DNA of 5,661 nucleotides. It comes from Sphingomonadaceae bacterium. Lineage in GTDB: Bacteria > Pseudomonadota > Alphaproteobacteria > Sphingomonadales > Sphingomonadaceae. The position numbers and the translations under genes were made by a program. Position 1 is the first letter of the stretch, and every line of letters begins with the position of its first letter. The notes beneath the pieces are model-generated. The model made no database searches, had not been told where the DNA came from, and saw only the letters and a program-made list of their open reading frames with translations. Shown piece after piece: positions 1-5,661 of the stretch. The stretch lies in contig JAFAZM010000027.1 in NCBI GenBank assembly GCA_019239785.1, positions 1-5,661 of the forward strand, given 5' to 3'.

Positions 1-86
1 CCGGCGATCAGATCGAGTTGCTGGGCGACGCGGGTGCGAAGCGCGTCCGACATCTCCACTTGCTTGCCCGAAACCGTGATCTGCAT
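1..86 (-). CDS. hpf: Ribosome hibernation-promoting factor, N-terminal part (runs off the left edge)
   Basis: The visible 28 codons begin MQITVSGKQVEMSDALRTRV and continue AQQLDLIA, matching the start of the HPF/YfiA (RaiA) family: a first beta strand (MQITVSGKQVEM) followed by the first helix (SDALRTRVAQQLDLI). Family members bind the 30S decoding region and help form inactive ribosomes in stationary phase or stress. The start at 86 is chosen because GAGGA lies 7 nt upstream (98-94) and because homologues begin at MQI. An in-frame ATG 16 codons earlier (134) would add MAARRGGPELEREEQS, but it has only a weak ribosome binding site and no family resemblance. The gene follows rpoN after 58 nt, the order found in many proteobacteria. 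Whether this is the short or the long (C-terminally extended) form cannot be seen, because the rest lies outside the window. Confidence 0.9.
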   Translation of the reverse strand, partial: MQITVSGKQVEMSDALRTRVAQQLDLIA

Positions 87-93
87 CGACTGT

Positions 94-98
94 TCCTC
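94..98 (-). promoter_or_regulatory. Ribosome binding site of hpf
   Basis: GAGGA on the minus strand, 7 nt before the ATG at 86. It decides the hpf start over the in-frame upstream ATG at 134. Confidence 0.7.
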
Positions 99-144
99 AC
101 GCTCCAGTTCGGGACCGCCGCGCCGGGCTGCCATGGCAGAGCTG

Positions 145-1635
145 TCAGGCCGGCACGGCCTTCTCCCGTCTGCGCTGCACTGAGCTCGGGATGCGCAGCG
201 CCTCGCGATATTTGGCCACGGTCCGCCGGGCGATATCGAAGCCCTTGGCACGGAGCAGGTCGACCAGCTGATCGTCCGACAGGATCGCGTTCGGATCCTC
301 GGCGGCGATCAGCGCGCGGATCTGGCTCTTCACCGCCTCCGCCGACACCGCATCGCCGCCATCGGCCGATGCCACGCCGCTCGTGAAGAAATACTTCAGC
401 TCGTATAGCCCGCGTTCGCACGACAGATATTTGTTCGAGGTGACGCGGCTCACCGTCGATTCGTGCATCTCGATCGCCTCGGCGACCTTGGCCAGCGTCA
501 TCGGCTTCAGGTGCTGGACGCCGTGGAGGAAGAACGCCTCCTGCTGCCGGACGATCTCGGTCGCGACGCGAACGATCGTCCGCTGCCGCTGGTCGAGCGC
601 CTTCACCAGCCAGTTGGCGCCCGCCAGCATGTCGCCCAGCCACGCCTTCGAGGCGCGGTCCTGCGCGCCCGCCGCCAGCTCGGCGTGGTATCGACGGTTG
701 ACCAGCACCCGCGGCAGCGTCGCGGCGTTCAATTCGATCGACCACCCGCCGCGCGAGCGCGTCACGAACAGGTCGGGTACCACCGCTTGCACCGGTTCGC
801 CGCCGTAGCGGCAGCCCGGCTTCGGGTCATACGCCCGCAGCTCGCGGATCATGTCCGCCATGTCCTCGTCGTCGACGCCGCAAATCCGCTTCAGCGCCGC
901 GACATTGCCCCTGGCGAGATAGTCGAGATTGTCGATCAGCCGCGCCATCGCCGGATCGTAGCGGTTCGCGTCCTTCGCCTGCAGCGCCAGGCATTCGGCA
1001 AGGCTGCGCGCGGCGACCCCGGCCGGATCGAAGGTCTGGATCACGGCGAGCACGCGCTCGACCTCGTGGAGCGGGGCGCCGAGCTGCCGGGCGATCTCCG
1101 ACAAAGGCGCGTGAAGATAGCCGGTCTCCTCGATCTGCTCGATGATCCGGTCGGCGATGATTAGGTCCGCGCCCGACAGGATCTCGCCCGCCTGGCGGCG
1201 GAGATGCTCGTGCAGCGAGACCTGCTCGCCCGAGAAGCTGTCGAAATCGACGCCGTCCTCGGCGCCGCGGCCGGCGGCGCCGTCCAGGCCGAGGCCGCTC
1301 TGCGGACCGGCCATCGCGTCGGCGGCGCTGTCCTGGTGGAAATCCTCGCTCTGGGGGTCGATGTCGAGCGCCGCCTCGCCGCCACCGGCGTCGATCTCGG
1401 GCAGCGCGTCCGGCGCCTCGGCCGGCGCCGCCTCGGCCTCCGGCTCGCGCTCGCCGCCCGGCTCGGGCTCGGCCGCGCCGCCGCTTTCGAGCAGGGGATT
1501 CTTCTCGATCTCCTCGGCGATGAAGCTCTCCACCTCGAGATTGCTCAGCGCGAGCAGGCGGATCGCCTGCTGCAGCTGCGGCGTCATCACCAGGGATTGG
1601 GATTGCCTGAGATCGAGGCGAGGCCCCAGCGCCAT
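145..1635 (-). CDS. rpoN: RNA polymerase sigma-54 factor RpoN
   Basis: Sigma-54 directs core RNA polymerase to -24/-12 promoters that need an AAA+ activator, classically for nitrogen and other stress or nutrient genes. The 496-residue product has the full family layout. Region I (residues 1-50) is glutamine- and leucine-rich, with QSLVMTPQLQQAIRLL and KNPLLE, and contacts the activator. Region II (about 51-140) is an acidic Ala/Gly/Glu/Asp linker. Core-binding region III follows. A helix-turn-helix lies at about 379-405 (MTLAKVAEAIEMHESTVSRV), and the RpoN box ARRTVAKYRE at 469-478 recognises the -24 element. E. coli RpoN is 477 residues, so the length is normal and the extra residues fit the linker. 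The start lies 2 nt after the lptB stop (TAA-TC-ATG) with no strong ribosome binding site, which suggests coupling to lptB translation. No key motif is missing. Confidence 0.97.
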   Translation of the reverse strand: MALGPRLDLRQSQSLVMTPQLQQAIRLLALSNLEVESFIAEEIEKNPLLESGGAAEPEPGGEREPEAEAAPAEAPDALPEIDAGGGEAALDIDPQSEDFHQDSAADAMAGPQSGLGLDGAAGRGAEDGVDFDSFSGEQVSLHEHLRRQAGEILSGADLIIADRIIEQIEETGYLHAPLSEIARQLGAPLHEVERVLAVIQTFDPAGVAARSLAECLALQAKDANRYDPAMARLIDNLDYLARGNVAALKRICGVDDEDMADMIRELRAYDPKPGCRYGGEPVQAVVPDLFVTRSRGGWSIELNAATLPRVLVNRRYHAELAAGAQDRASKAWLGDMLAGANWLVKALDQRQRTIVRVATEIVRQQEAFFLHGVQHLKPMTLAKVAEAIEMHESTVSRVTSNKYLSCERGLYELKYFFTSGVASADGGDAVSAEAVKSQIRALIAAEDPNAILSDDQLVDLLRAKGFDIARRTVAKYREALRIPSSVQRRREKAVPA

Positions 1636-1637
1636 GA

Positions 1638-2417
<780 letters not shown>

Positions 2418-2422
2418 GCGCG

Positions 2423-2426
2423 CTCC
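2423..2426 (-). promoter_or_regulatory. Ribosome binding site of lptB beside a long hairpin
   Basis: GGAG on the minus strand, 5 nt before the ATG at 2417. It lies directly downstream of the 2428-2469 palindrome. A CTCC at the 3' foot of that palindrome (2433-2430) could instead pair with this GGAG across a 3-nt loop, so the site could be affected by local folding. The pairing is visible in the sequence; any regulatory effect is inference. Confidence 0.6.
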
Positions 2427-2427
2427 G

Positions 2428-2469
2428 CTGGAGTGCGTGTCGCGATGTCCATCGCGCCACGCGCTCCAG
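2428..2469. repeat. Imperfect palindrome, second half of a composite intergenic repeat
   Basis: Two 20-nt arms, 2428-2447 and 2450-2469, are inverted copies pairing at 18 of 20 positions; the mismatches are 2434/2463 and 2440/2457. The outer ends read CTGGAG and CTCCAG. Only 2 nt separate the arms, so the folded form would open a few inner pairs to make a loop. It abuts the ribosome binding site of lptB. There is no T-run on either side, so it does not look like an intrinsic terminator. Together with the neighbouring palindrome at 2482-2526 it resembles dispersed mosaic palindromic elements of alphaproteobacterial intergenic DNA. That resemblance is from memory and was not searched. Confidence 0.75.
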
Positions 2470-2481
2470 ATATTTGTTGCC

Positions 2482-2526
2482 GCATCGTTGTCGCGGAAAA
2501 CCGGTTTCCACTTTTCCGCACGATGC
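2482..2526. repeat. Imperfect palindrome, REP-like, first half of a composite intergenic repeat
   Basis: A 45-nt nested palindrome. The outer arms GCATCGT (2482-2488) and ACGATGC (2520-2526) pair perfectly. The inner arms GCGGAAAA (2493-2500) and TTTTCCGC (2512-2519) also pair perfectly, leaving a 4-nt bulge (2489-2492) on one side and an 11-nt loop with CCGG. The pattern GGAAAA-CCGGTTTCCAC-TTTTCC with GCATCGT ends is one I recognise as a very common extragenic repeat in rhizobial, methylobacterial and sphingomonad genomes. It is non-coding and lies between two genes of one operon. Copy number in this genome cannot be judged from one window. Confidence 0.8.
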
Positions 2527-2617
2527 TTAGTCCCTTGTCCCCATTAGGCGAGGCGGGCCGCGGGCTCAACCCGGCAAGATTCTTGCATAGAGAAATGTGG
2601 CGGAGGGTCGGGCCGGC
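2527..2617. other. Remaining lptA-lptB spacer, no gene seen
   Basis: The 91 nt between the lptA stop and the palindromic element hold no convincing ORF. On the minus strand, TTGAGC is followed after 17 nt by TAATGG; this is a poor match to a sigma-70 promoter and is not called. A short CGGG/CCCG inverted repeat with a 5-nt loop is present without a T-run, so no terminator is supported. Whether transcription restarts before lptB cannot be decided here. Confidence 0.5.
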
Positions 2618-3172
2618 TCAGCCGCCGGTCTGGCGCGGCGGCACGGTGAAGCGGCCGGTGACTCGGCCGCCCCGCGACTGGCTGCCCGAGGCGCCGCCGT
2701 CGACGACCGCGCGATGGGTGTCGAGATCGAGCACCAGCCGTCCGCCCTGGACGTGGTTGGCGCCCTGGTCGAGATTGACGCCGCCGATCATCGTCACCAG
2801 CCGGCGCGGCACGTCGTAGATCGCGAACTGGCTGTGCGCGGTCTCGGTCGGGGTGCGCAGGCGAACGCCGCCGCTCGCTTCGAGCCGCTGGATCTGGGTG
2901 CCCCCGGCACCGCCGCCGGCGCCGCTGGGATGGTTGGCATAGATCACGGTCAGCCGGGCCGAGTTCATCGTGAGATTGCCTTGGGTGGCGACGACGTTGC
3001 CCGAAAGGATGGCGCGGTTCGCCCGATCCTGGACCTCGATCCGGTCGGCGCCGACGTCGACGGGCGCATTGCTGCCGCCGGCCTTGGGCTGGGCGCCCGA
3101 CTGGCTCAGAGCGGGCGCGACCGCGAGCAGCGGCAGGAGCAGGACGGGCAGGAAGCGCTTCATGCCGCTCAT
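2618..3172 (-). CDS. lptA: LPS transport periplasmic protein LptA (OstA-like)
   Basis: LptA is the soluble periplasmic beta-jellyroll that polymerises into the bridge carrying lipopolysaccharide from LptC to outer-membrane LptD. The 184-residue product begins with a signal peptide: K5-R6, a hydrophobic core FLPVLLLPLLAVAPAL, and likely cleavage after A21 (APA) or S23. An OstA/LptA-type domain follows (about 38-165), with the typical run DRIEVQDRANRAILSGNVVA and then NLTMNSARLTVIY. A glycine-rich loop, SGAGGGAGG (83-91), sits inside it. The ATG at 3172 overlaps the lptC stop as ATGA, so the genes are probably translationally coupled; a second in-frame ATG at codon 4 (3163) would leave the signal peptide intact. 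LptA and LptC share the fold, but position and the cleavable signal favour LptA. Confidence 0.93.
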   Translation of the reverse strand: MSGMKRFLPVLLLPLLAVAPALSQSGAQPKAGGSNAPVDVGADRIEVQDRANRAILSGNVVATQGNLTMNSARLTVIYANHPSGAGGGAGGTQIQRLEASGGVRLRTPTETAHSQFAIYDVPRRLVTMIGGVNLDQGANHVQGGRLVLDLDTHRAVVDGGASGSQSRGGRVTGRFTVPPRQTGG

Positions 3173-3807
3173 CTGAGGCGCCCTTGCACGATATGCAAGC
3201 GGGCGCGGCCGGAAAGCACGACGGTCCGGTCGGGCAGATTGGCGTGGAGCTGGCCGGCCTGGAAGGTGCCGAGCGGCATCTGCCCCTCGACGCTGCCGCG
3301 GCTGGTCAGCGTGTTGTTGCGCAGGTCGACATCGACGTCGCGCGTGCCCATCCGATAGCCGTCGGCGGCGGCGAACTGGATCGGACCGACCACTTCGACA
3401 TGGTCGGTGTCCATATTGTAGCGGGCGCGGCCGGCATCGATCCGGGCCGGCCCGTTCTGGAGCTGGATCTGGGCGTTCATGTTGCTGATCTCGACGATCG
3501 GATTGGCCGAGGTCTGCTGCACCGCCGATTGCGCGCTGAGCACGAACGGCCGGCCCTGATTGTCCTGGCCGCGATATTGGGCGGCGGCGACGCGCAGCCG
3601 TTCGGGCGCGGTCTGCACCTTGTTCTTGTCGAGCAGGAAGCTCACCTCCTGCTTGTCCTCGAGCGGCGCGAAGAAGAGGAAGGCCAGGACGACGCCGACC
3701 AGGGCCGGCAGGCCGATCTTGAGGATCCGGACGAGCCGGTCGTGGCCGCCGCCGGGGATCGCCCAGCCCCTTTTGACCCGCCGCTCCTGATCCGCCTGCT
3801 CAGACAT
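3169..3807 (-). CDS. lptC: LPS export ABC transporter periplasmic protein LptC
   Basis: LptC is a bitopic inner-membrane protein whose periplasmic jellyroll receives lipopolysaccharide from LptB2FG and passes it to LptA. The product has 212 residues: a charged cytoplasmic N-terminus (SEQADQERRVKR), one transmembrane helix at about 28-47 (ILKIGLPALVGVVLAFLFFA), and a beta-rich periplasmic domain with repeated strands such as ARIDAGRARYNMDTDHVEV and NNTLTSRGSVEGQMP. That fits the family length of roughly 190-220. An upstream in-frame ATG at 3888 would place 27 unlikely residues deep inside rnd, so 3807 is preferred. This start overlaps the end of rnd by 8 nt (ATGTCTGA), and the stop overlaps lptA by 4 nt. 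Sequence identity in this family is low, so the call rests on topology plus the lptC-lptA-lptB order. Confidence 0.92.
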   Translation of the reverse strand: MSEQADQERRVKRGWAIPGGGHDRLVRILKIGLPALVGVVLAFLFFAPLEDKQEVSFLLDKNKVQTAPERLRVAAAQYRGQDNQGRPFVLSAQSAVQQTSANPIVEISNMNAQIQLQNGPARIDAGRARYNMDTDHVEVVGPIQFAAADGYRMGTRDVDVDLRNNTLTSRGSVEGQMPLGTFQAGQLHANLPDRTVVLSGRARLHIVQGRLR

Positions 3808-4417
3808 GGGCGAAGATGTCCTGCTCCGCCCAGCCGGCGAGATCGAGCAGGGCGCGGTGCGGCAGGAAGTCGAAGCAGGCCTGGGCAAGCGCGGTCCGTC
3901 CCTCGCGCGCCAGCCTCAGATCGAGCTTCTCCTTCAGCGCGTGCAGAAAACGCACGTCGGCGGCGGCATAATCCTTCTGCGCGTCGGAGAGTTCGGGCGC
4001 GCCCCAGTCCGAGCTCTGCTGCTGCTTGGAGATTTCCTGGCCGAGCACTTCCTTGATCAGATCCTTGAGGCCGTGCCGGTCGGTATAGGTGCGGATCAGC
4101 CGCGAGGCGGTCTTGGTGCAATAGGCCGGCGCCGCCATCACGCCGAGATAGGCGTAGATCGAGGCGAGATCGAAGCGCGCGAAATGATAGAGCTTCAGCC
4201 GCGCCGGATCGGCCAGCACCGCCTTCAGGTTCGGCGCGTCGTAGCGGCTGCCCGCGGCGAAGCGGACGAGATGCTCGTCGCCATTCCCGTCGGAAAGCTG
4301 GACGACGCAGAGCCGGTCGCGGCCGAGCTGGAGGCCCATCGTCTCGGTGTCGACGGCGATCGGGCCGTCGGCCAGCAGCCCCTCGGGCAGGTCTTCCTCG
4401 TGCAGATGGACGGTCAT
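3800..4417 (-). CDS. rnd: Ribonuclease D, short form (DEDDy 3'-5' exonuclease)
   Basis: The product is a 3'-5' exoribonuclease of the DEDDy group, expected to trim tRNA and other RNA 3' ends in the cytoplasm. The four acidic metal ligands and the tyrosine are visible: Exo I DTE (D23, E25), Exo II in YHFARFDLASIYAYLG (D83), and Exo III YAAAD (Y150, D154). With 205 residues it contains only the exonuclease domain. The two HRDC domains of E. coli RNase D (375 residues) are absent, as is common for the alphaproteobacterial short form, so this is not a truncation. The ATG at 4417 lacks a good ribosome binding site; terC ends 31 nt upstream. The gene overlaps lptC by 8 nt. The rnd-lptC pairing recurs in alphaproteobacteria. 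A general 3'-5' exonuclease label would also be acceptable. Confidence 0.93.
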   Translation of the reverse strand: MTVHLHEEDLPEGLLADGPIAVDTETMGLQLGRDRLCVVQLSDGNGDEHLVRFAAGSRYDAPNLKAVLADPARLKLYHFARFDLASIYAYLGVMAAPAYCTKTASRLIRTYTDRHGLKDLIKEVLGQEISKQQQSSDWGAPELSDAQKDYAAADVRFLHALKEKLDLRLAREGRTALAQACFDFLPHRALLDLAGWAEQDIFAHV

Positions 4418-4448
4418 GACTTTCGCATAGGCGCTGCCGGGTTAACGC

Positions 4449-5255
4449 TCAATGGCCTCGGTCGGAGCCCTCGCCGCCGCCGGGCTCGGCGCGGCGCGCC
4501 CGCCGCGCCCACATGTTGAGCCCCTCGACGAGGGCGGAAAAGGCCATCGCAGCATAGATGTAGCCCTTCGGCACGTGCACGCCGAAGCCGTCCGCGATCA
4601 GCACCGCGCCGATCATCAGCAGGAAGCCCAAAGCCAGCATCACCACGGTGGGGTTCTTCGCGATGAAGTTGGCGAGCGGGTCGGCGGCGAGCAGCATCAC
4701 CCCGACCGCGACCAGCACCGCGGCGATCATGATCGGCAGCTGGTCGGTCATCCCGACCGCGGTGAGGATCGAATCGATCGAGAAGACGATGTCGAGCAGC
4801 AGGATCTGGACGATCGCCGCGCCGAAGCCGAGCGCCGCCTTCGAGGTGTCGAAGACGTCGTCGGCCGGGCCGGGATCGACATTGTGGTGGATCTCCTTGG
4901 TCGCCTTCCAGACCAGGAACAGGCCGCCGGCGATCAGGATCAGGTCGCGCCAGGAGAAGGCGGTCTCGAAGCCGGGCTCGCCATGGGCGCCCGGCGCGCC
5001 CTGGAGGCCGATGTCGAAGACCGGCGCGGTGAGCCCGACCAGCCAGGCGATTCCCGAGAGCAGAACGAGGCGCAGCACCAGCGCCAGGCTGATACCGAGC
5101 CGCCGCGCCTTCGCCCGGTTCGCCTCGGGCAGCTTGTTGGAAAGGATCGAGATGAAGATCAGATTGTCGATGCCGAGCACGACTTCGAGCACGATCAAAG
5201 TCGCGAGCGCGGCCCAGGCTTCGGCCTGGGTGAAGATGGCGAGGGCCTCGGGCAT
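4449..5255 (-). CDS. TerC family integral membrane protein
   Basis: The TerC superfamily includes tellurium-resistance TerC and E. coli Alx, linked to manganese efflux, and YoaE-like proteins. The 268 residues show about seven hydrophobic segments (near 15-37, 53-75, 104-116, 142-165, 173-195, 208-225 and 235-252). The two hallmark acidic motifs are present: VVLGIDNLIFISILSNKLP (E24, D30, N31) and, inverted in the second half, LLLDIVFSIDSILTAVGM (D155, D161). A Gly/Pro-rich insert (about 84-98) separates the halves, and the tail is short and charged. The start at 5255 has AAGGA 5 nt upstream; a longer frame to 5348 adds a cysteine- and arginine-rich stretch unlike the family. The gene is 31 nt before rnd on the same strand, so they may share a transcript. 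The exact substrate is unknown; no other ter genes are nearby, so tellurite resistance is not implied. Confidence 0.92.
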   Translation of the reverse strand: MPEALAIFTQAEAWAALATLIVLEVVLGIDNLIFISILSNKLPEANRAKARRLGISLALVLRLVLLSGIAWLVGLTAPVFDIGLQGAPGAHGEPGFETAFSWRDLILIAGGLFLVWKATKEIHHNVDPGPADDVFDTSKAALGFGAAIVQILLLDIVFSIDSILTAVGMTDQLPIMIAAVLVAVGVMLLAADPLANFIAKNPTVVMLALGFLLMIGAVLIADGFGVHVPKGYIYAAMAFSALVEGLNMWARRARRAEPGGGEGSDRGH

Positions 5256-5260
5256 GACGG

Positions 5261-5265
5261 TCCTT
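5261..5265 (-). promoter_or_regulatory. Ribosome binding site of terC
   Basis: AAGGA on the minus strand, 5 nt before the ATG at 5255. It supports this start over the upstream in-frame ATG at 5348. Confidence 0.7.
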
Positions 5266-5392
5266 GTGCGTGCTTCTCGGCATCGCCATGCATGAAGCGG
5301 CGGGCGCGGGCAATCGCGGCGCGTGCCGCAAAAACAATCCACAGCCAAAAGCGCTCGCGGCTTTGGATATTTTCGTCTATGTGAGTCGCGTG

Positions 5393-5411
5393 TGCGCCGA
5401 CTTCCGGCGCA
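5393..5411. repeat. Small hairpin in the terC/csp divergent intergenic region
   Basis: TGCGCCG (5393-5399) and CGGCGCA (5405-5411) form a perfect 7-bp stem around a 5-nt loop. No T-run follows on either strand, so it is not an intrinsic terminator. It could be a protein-binding palindrome or part of the terC leader, or chance in GC-rich DNA. Confidence 0.4.
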
Positions 5412-5445
5412 AAGGCCGTTGCGCGCTTGGGCCCGGCGCGGTGGT

Positions 5446-5478
5446 TTGACAGGGGTATGGGCGCACGAAAGTTATAGG
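5446..5478 (+). promoter_or_regulatory. Putative sigma-70-type promoter of the csp gene
   Basis: A perfect -35 hexamer TTGACA lies at 5446-5451. The -10 element is less clear: AAGTTA (5469-5474) has the ideal 17-nt spacing but matches poorly, while TATAGG (5473-5478) looks better but lies 21 nt downstream. A start roughly 35 nt after the -35 would fall at or beside the ATG at 5483, implying a leaderless or nearly leaderless mRNA. The -35 is seen directly; the promoter assignment is inference. Confidence 0.5.
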
Positions 5479-5482
5479 ACGG

Positions 5483-5661
5483 ATGGGTTTCGACGGAGGG
5501 CGCCGCGGAGAGCGCGGCGGGCGCGGCAGAGACAAGCGCGACGGCTTCGGCGAAGACAATTTCAGCGGATACCAGGAGCGGAGCGGCGGCGGCTACGGCG
5601 GCGGCGGTGATCGCTTCGGCGGCGGCGGCGGCGGTTACGGCGGCGGCGATCGCTTCGGCGG
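5483..5661 (+). CDS. Cold-shock-type protein with glycine-rich N-terminal leader (runs off the right edge)
   Basis: Only the first 59 codons are visible. They start MGFDGGRRGERGGRGRDKRD and continue GFGEDNF, then turn into Gly/Tyr/Asp/Arg/Phe-rich sequence with two near-repeats, GGGYGGGGDRFG (residues 35-46) and GGGYGGGDRFG (49-59). The opening strongly resembles sphingomonad cold-shock proteins, in which such an RGG-like low-complexity leader precedes a CspA domain that binds single-stranded RNA or DNA. The CspA domain itself would lie beyond the edge, so the family call comes from recognising the leader. A glycine-rich RNA-binding protein of another type is the alternative. The ATG at 5483 has only a weak GGA just upstream; an in-frame stop at 5447-5449 and no other ATG in between support this start. 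A TTGACA box lies 31 nt upstream. Confidence 0.72.
   Translation, partial: MGFDGGRRGERGGRGRDKRDGFGEDNFSGYQERSGGGYGGGGDRFGGGGGGYGGGDRFG
5585..5659 (+). repeat. Tandem in-frame repeat coding for GGGYGGG(G)DRFG
   Basis: Two units, 5585-5620 and 5627-5659, encode GGGYGGGGDRFG and GGGYGGGDRFG, separated by two glycine codons and differing by one glycine. The run of GGC codons makes the tract prone to unit or codon slippage. The window ends inside the tract, so more copies may follow. Confidence 0.8.

Noticed and set aside
84..134. Longer hpf start at the ATG at 134
   Set aside because: The extra 16 residues are charged and unlike the family, and the downstream ATG at 86 has a good GAGGA at proper spacing.
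463..1164. Long plus-strand open frame opposite rpoN (233 codons), and similar long frames opposite lptB, lptC, rnd and terC
   Set aside because: High GC content makes long antisense frames common. These are rich in Arg/Ala/Gly/Asp, match no recognisable family, and lie fully over genes with clear motifs.
2467..2478. Twelve-base word CAGATATTTGTT shared with 424-435 inside rpoN
   Set aside because: The rpoN copy encodes the conserved NKYLS segment and is explained by coding. The match does not extend on either side, so it is taken as chance.
2527..2570. Possible minus-strand promoter TTGAGC-17 nt-TAATGG ahead of lptB
   Set aside because: The -35 matches at four of six positions and the -10 at two of six. 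That is too weak to call in a 91-nt GC-rich stretch.
4418..4448. Terminator between terC and rnd
   Set aside because: The 31-nt gap has no stem-loop followed by a T-run on the minus strand.
5335..5343. DnaA-box-like CAATCCACA
   Set aside because: It matches the TTATCCACA consensus at only 7 of 9 positions and stands alone, without further boxes or an AT-rich region, so it is no evidence for an origin.
5256..5482. A yybP-ykoY manganese riboswitch in the terC leader
   Set aside because: Some terC/alx-type genes carry this riboswitch, but I could not find its conserved core or paired stems in the minus-strand leader. The only clear structure is the 7-bp hairpin at 5393-5411.

Overview
The window looks like chromosomal housekeeping DNA from a high-GC alphaproteobacterium, most likely a sphingomonad (order Sphingomonadales). 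This rests on recognising the proteins: the gene order, the short exonuclease-only RNase D, and a glycine-rich N-terminal leader on a cold-shock protein typical of that group. No alignment was run, so the taxonomy is an inference.

Six complete genes and one partial gene lie on the minus strand; one partial gene lies on the plus strand. In transcription order on the minus strand: terC (5255-4449, integral membrane protein), rnd (4417-3800, RNase D), lptC (3807-3169), lptA (3172-2618), lptB (2417-1638), rpoN (1635-145, sigma-54) and the first 28 codons of hpf (86-1, ribosome hibernation factor). rnd/lptC overlap by 8 nt, lptC/lptA by 4 nt, and lptB and rpoN are 2 nt apart, so much of the block is probably co-transcribed and translationally coupled. 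At the right edge a cold-shock-type gene starts at 5483 on the plus strand, divergent from terC, and runs off the window.

LptC, LptA and LptB are three parts of the envelope-spanning bridge that moves lipopolysaccharide from the inner to the outer membrane: LptB is the cytoplasmic ATPase, LptC the membrane-anchored periplasmic protein and LptA the periplasmic bridge. Sigma-54 and the hibernation factor follow them, as in many proteobacteria (lptC-lptA-lptB-rpoN-hpf, usually followed by ptsN).

The main break in this compact block is the 200-nt lptA-lptB spacer. It holds about 99 nt made of two adjacent imperfect palindromes, which look like a dispersed alphaproteobacterial intergenic repeat. 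The 227-nt terC/csp intergenic region holds a consensus TTGACA -35 box and a small hairpin. I see no tRNA, rRNA, CRISPR array, transposase or phage gene, and no evident undescribed multi-gene system. The points most worth a second look are the palindromic element, the possible use of Lpt proteins in a lineage known for glycosphingolipids instead of LPS, and the very short or absent leader of the csp gene.
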